A stretch of DNA of 7,141 nt from contig CAMWUH010000108.1 of the NCBI GenBank assembly GCA_947177325.1, positions 1 through 7,141 on the forward strand, in the 5' to 3' direction. Source of the stretch: an uncultured Bacteroidales bacterium. GTDB lineage: Bacteria; Bacteroidota; Bacteroidia; Bacteroidales; Muribaculaceae. Below the pieces are notes generated by a model that worked only from the letters and a program-made list of their open reading frames with translations, had not been told where the DNA came from and did not search any database. Shown piece after piece: positions 6,606-7,141 of this stretch; within the stretch, counting starts at the first letter, position 1; each line of letters starts with the position of its first letter. A program made the translations under genes and the position numbers.

Positions 6606-6620
6606 GTATTTACAAAATAC
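6606..6620. promoter_or_regulatory. Operator-like inverted repeat at the kinase transcription start
   Basis: GTATTT-ACA-AAATAC is a perfect inverted repeat with 6-base arms and a 3-base centre. It abuts the -7 box and covers the predicted transcription start, the position expected of a repressor site. Its AT-rich composition makes a chance origin possible. Confidence 0.35.
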
Positions 6621-6650
6621 AAAGTTATAAAAATTCGCGGGGCGATGAAA
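6620..6650 (-). promoter_or_regulatory. Promoter of the ROK kinase gene
   Basis: On the - strand TAACTTTG (6620-6627) fully matches the Bacteroidetes -7 box TAnnTTTG. TTTC (6647-6650) lies 19 bases upstream and matches three of four bases of the -33 box TTTG. The predicted start is near 6614, leaving a leader of about 57 bases. The start codon has only A/T-rich sequence in front of it and no Shine-Dalgarno, as is usual in this phylum. Confidence 0.65.
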
Positions 6651-6720
6651 CTTTTTAGCGTTTTTTTTGAAAAAAAGTATTTATTAAGACTTAAGATTTC
6701 GCTGGAGGCAGGCTATGGCG

Positions 6721-7141
6721 TTATTTCAGCTGCATGGAGGGGACTTCGAGATAGCGAGTCAGGGGGGAGTGCGCGGCAATCCACTGCTTGAGGAAGCGGC
6801 GGGTGTCGGGAGCAATGACGGGATCGGAATCGAAGTGGGTATTATAGAGGAGGTATTTCACCGGAATATTACGCGAGGCGAGAGCTTCGAGCGCCAATAG
6901 GGTGTGGCTGATTGAACCGAGTCGGCCGTTGGTTACCAACGCAACGGTCAGATTGCGCGAGCTGACGTAATCAATTGTGAGCATTGAGTCAGTTATAGGC
7001 ACCATCAGTCCTCCTGCACCTTCAACCAGGAGCACATCACACTGTTGCTCCAGCTCGTGGCGGGCGCGGTCAATCTTGTCGAGGTCAACAGGGCGCTTGT
7101 CGATAATTGCCGATAGATGGGGTGATGCGGGGTAGGTGTAG
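6721..7141 (-). CDS. bioD: ATP-dependent dethiobiotin synthetase, N-terminus missing
   Basis: BioD closes the ureido ring of biotin: 7,8-diaminopelargonate + CO2 + ATP gives dethiobiotin, in the cytoplasm. The window holds the C-terminal 139 residues, read from codon 7138-7140 to the TAA at 6721. Family landmarks are PASPHLSA near the visible start, the VEGAGG loop (residues 39-44 of the fragment), then VALVTNGRLGSISHTLLALEAL, which corresponds to the conserved strand and helix before the dimer/nucleotide region. The N-terminal P-loop (GTDTxxGKT) lies outside the window; about 75 residues are missing compared with the ~225-residue E. coli enzyme. A GTG at 7035 could be mistaken for a start, but the homologous frame continues upstream. 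The gene ends 164 bases before the kinase start codon, and I see no GC-rich terminator in that gap, so some read-through into the kinase is possible. Confidence 0.93.
   Translation of the reverse strand, partial: YTYPASPHLSAIIDKRPVDLDKIDRARHELEQQCDVLLVEGAGGLMVPITDSMLTIDYVSSRNLTVALVTNGRLGSISHTLLALEALASRNIPVKYLLYNTHFDSDPVIAPDTRRFLKQWIAAHSPLTRYLEVPSMQLK

Noticed and set aside
6657..6703. Terminator after bioD from the T-run/A-run and the AGCG...CGCT pair
   Set aside because: The pairing is only A/T runs with a 4-base GC end and no GC-rich stem, so it is unlikely to be an efficient terminator.
7120..7141. Possible adapter at the right-hand edge
   Set aside because: The last bases read in frame as Tyr-Thr-Tyr-Pro-Ala-Ser-Pro-His of BioD, so they are genomic.

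Overview
The window looks like one contig fragment from a Bacteroidales gut bacterium, plausibly Muribaculaceae (S24-7 group). This rests on protein style, Bacteroidetes-type promoter motifs (a -7 box TAnnTTTG with a TTTG-like -33 box), A/T-rich start regions without Shine-Dalgarno sequences, and lipoproteins typical of the phylum. No ribosomal or marker gene is present to fix the taxon. The first 51 bases are not genomic: they match an Illumina Nextera i7 adapter carrying index N707, so real sequence begins at about base 52.

Layout. From 52 to 1940 on the + strand is glutamine-dependent NAD+ synthetase (nadE), with about a dozen N-terminal residues lost at the contig edge. It meets, tail to tail, a three-gene operon on the - strand (4515 to 2030), and the two are separated by a perfect 34-bp palindromic bidirectional terminator. 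In transcription order the operon encodes a 180-residue lipoprotein, a 318-residue lipoprotein and a 324-residue Sec-exported protein. The last two are paralogues: their C-terminal ~130 residues are about 85% identical while their N-terminal halves have diverged strongly. I recognise no established function for these three genes. They look like co-expressed envelope or periplasmic components.

Upstream of the operon is about 1 kb without a convincing gene (4516-5542). It holds a long imperfect hairpin (about 4612-4739), probably a structured RNA or leader on the - strand, next to a terminator-like segment that could pair with the hairpin's own apical strand. It also holds a palindrome-rich, repeat-like stretch (about 4905-5003) and two strong hairpins (5338-5387 and 5440-5475), the second being a clear terminator.

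From 6556 to 5543 on the - strand is a complete ROK-family sugar kinase (glucokinase type) with its own good promoter and a small operator-like inverted repeat. From 7141 to 6721 on the - strand is the C-terminal two thirds of dethiobiotin synthetase (bioD), cut by the window edge. nadE, the kinase and bioD are housekeeping metabolism (NAD, hexose phosphorylation, biotin). The points most worth following are the structured leader and the paralogous envelope operon.
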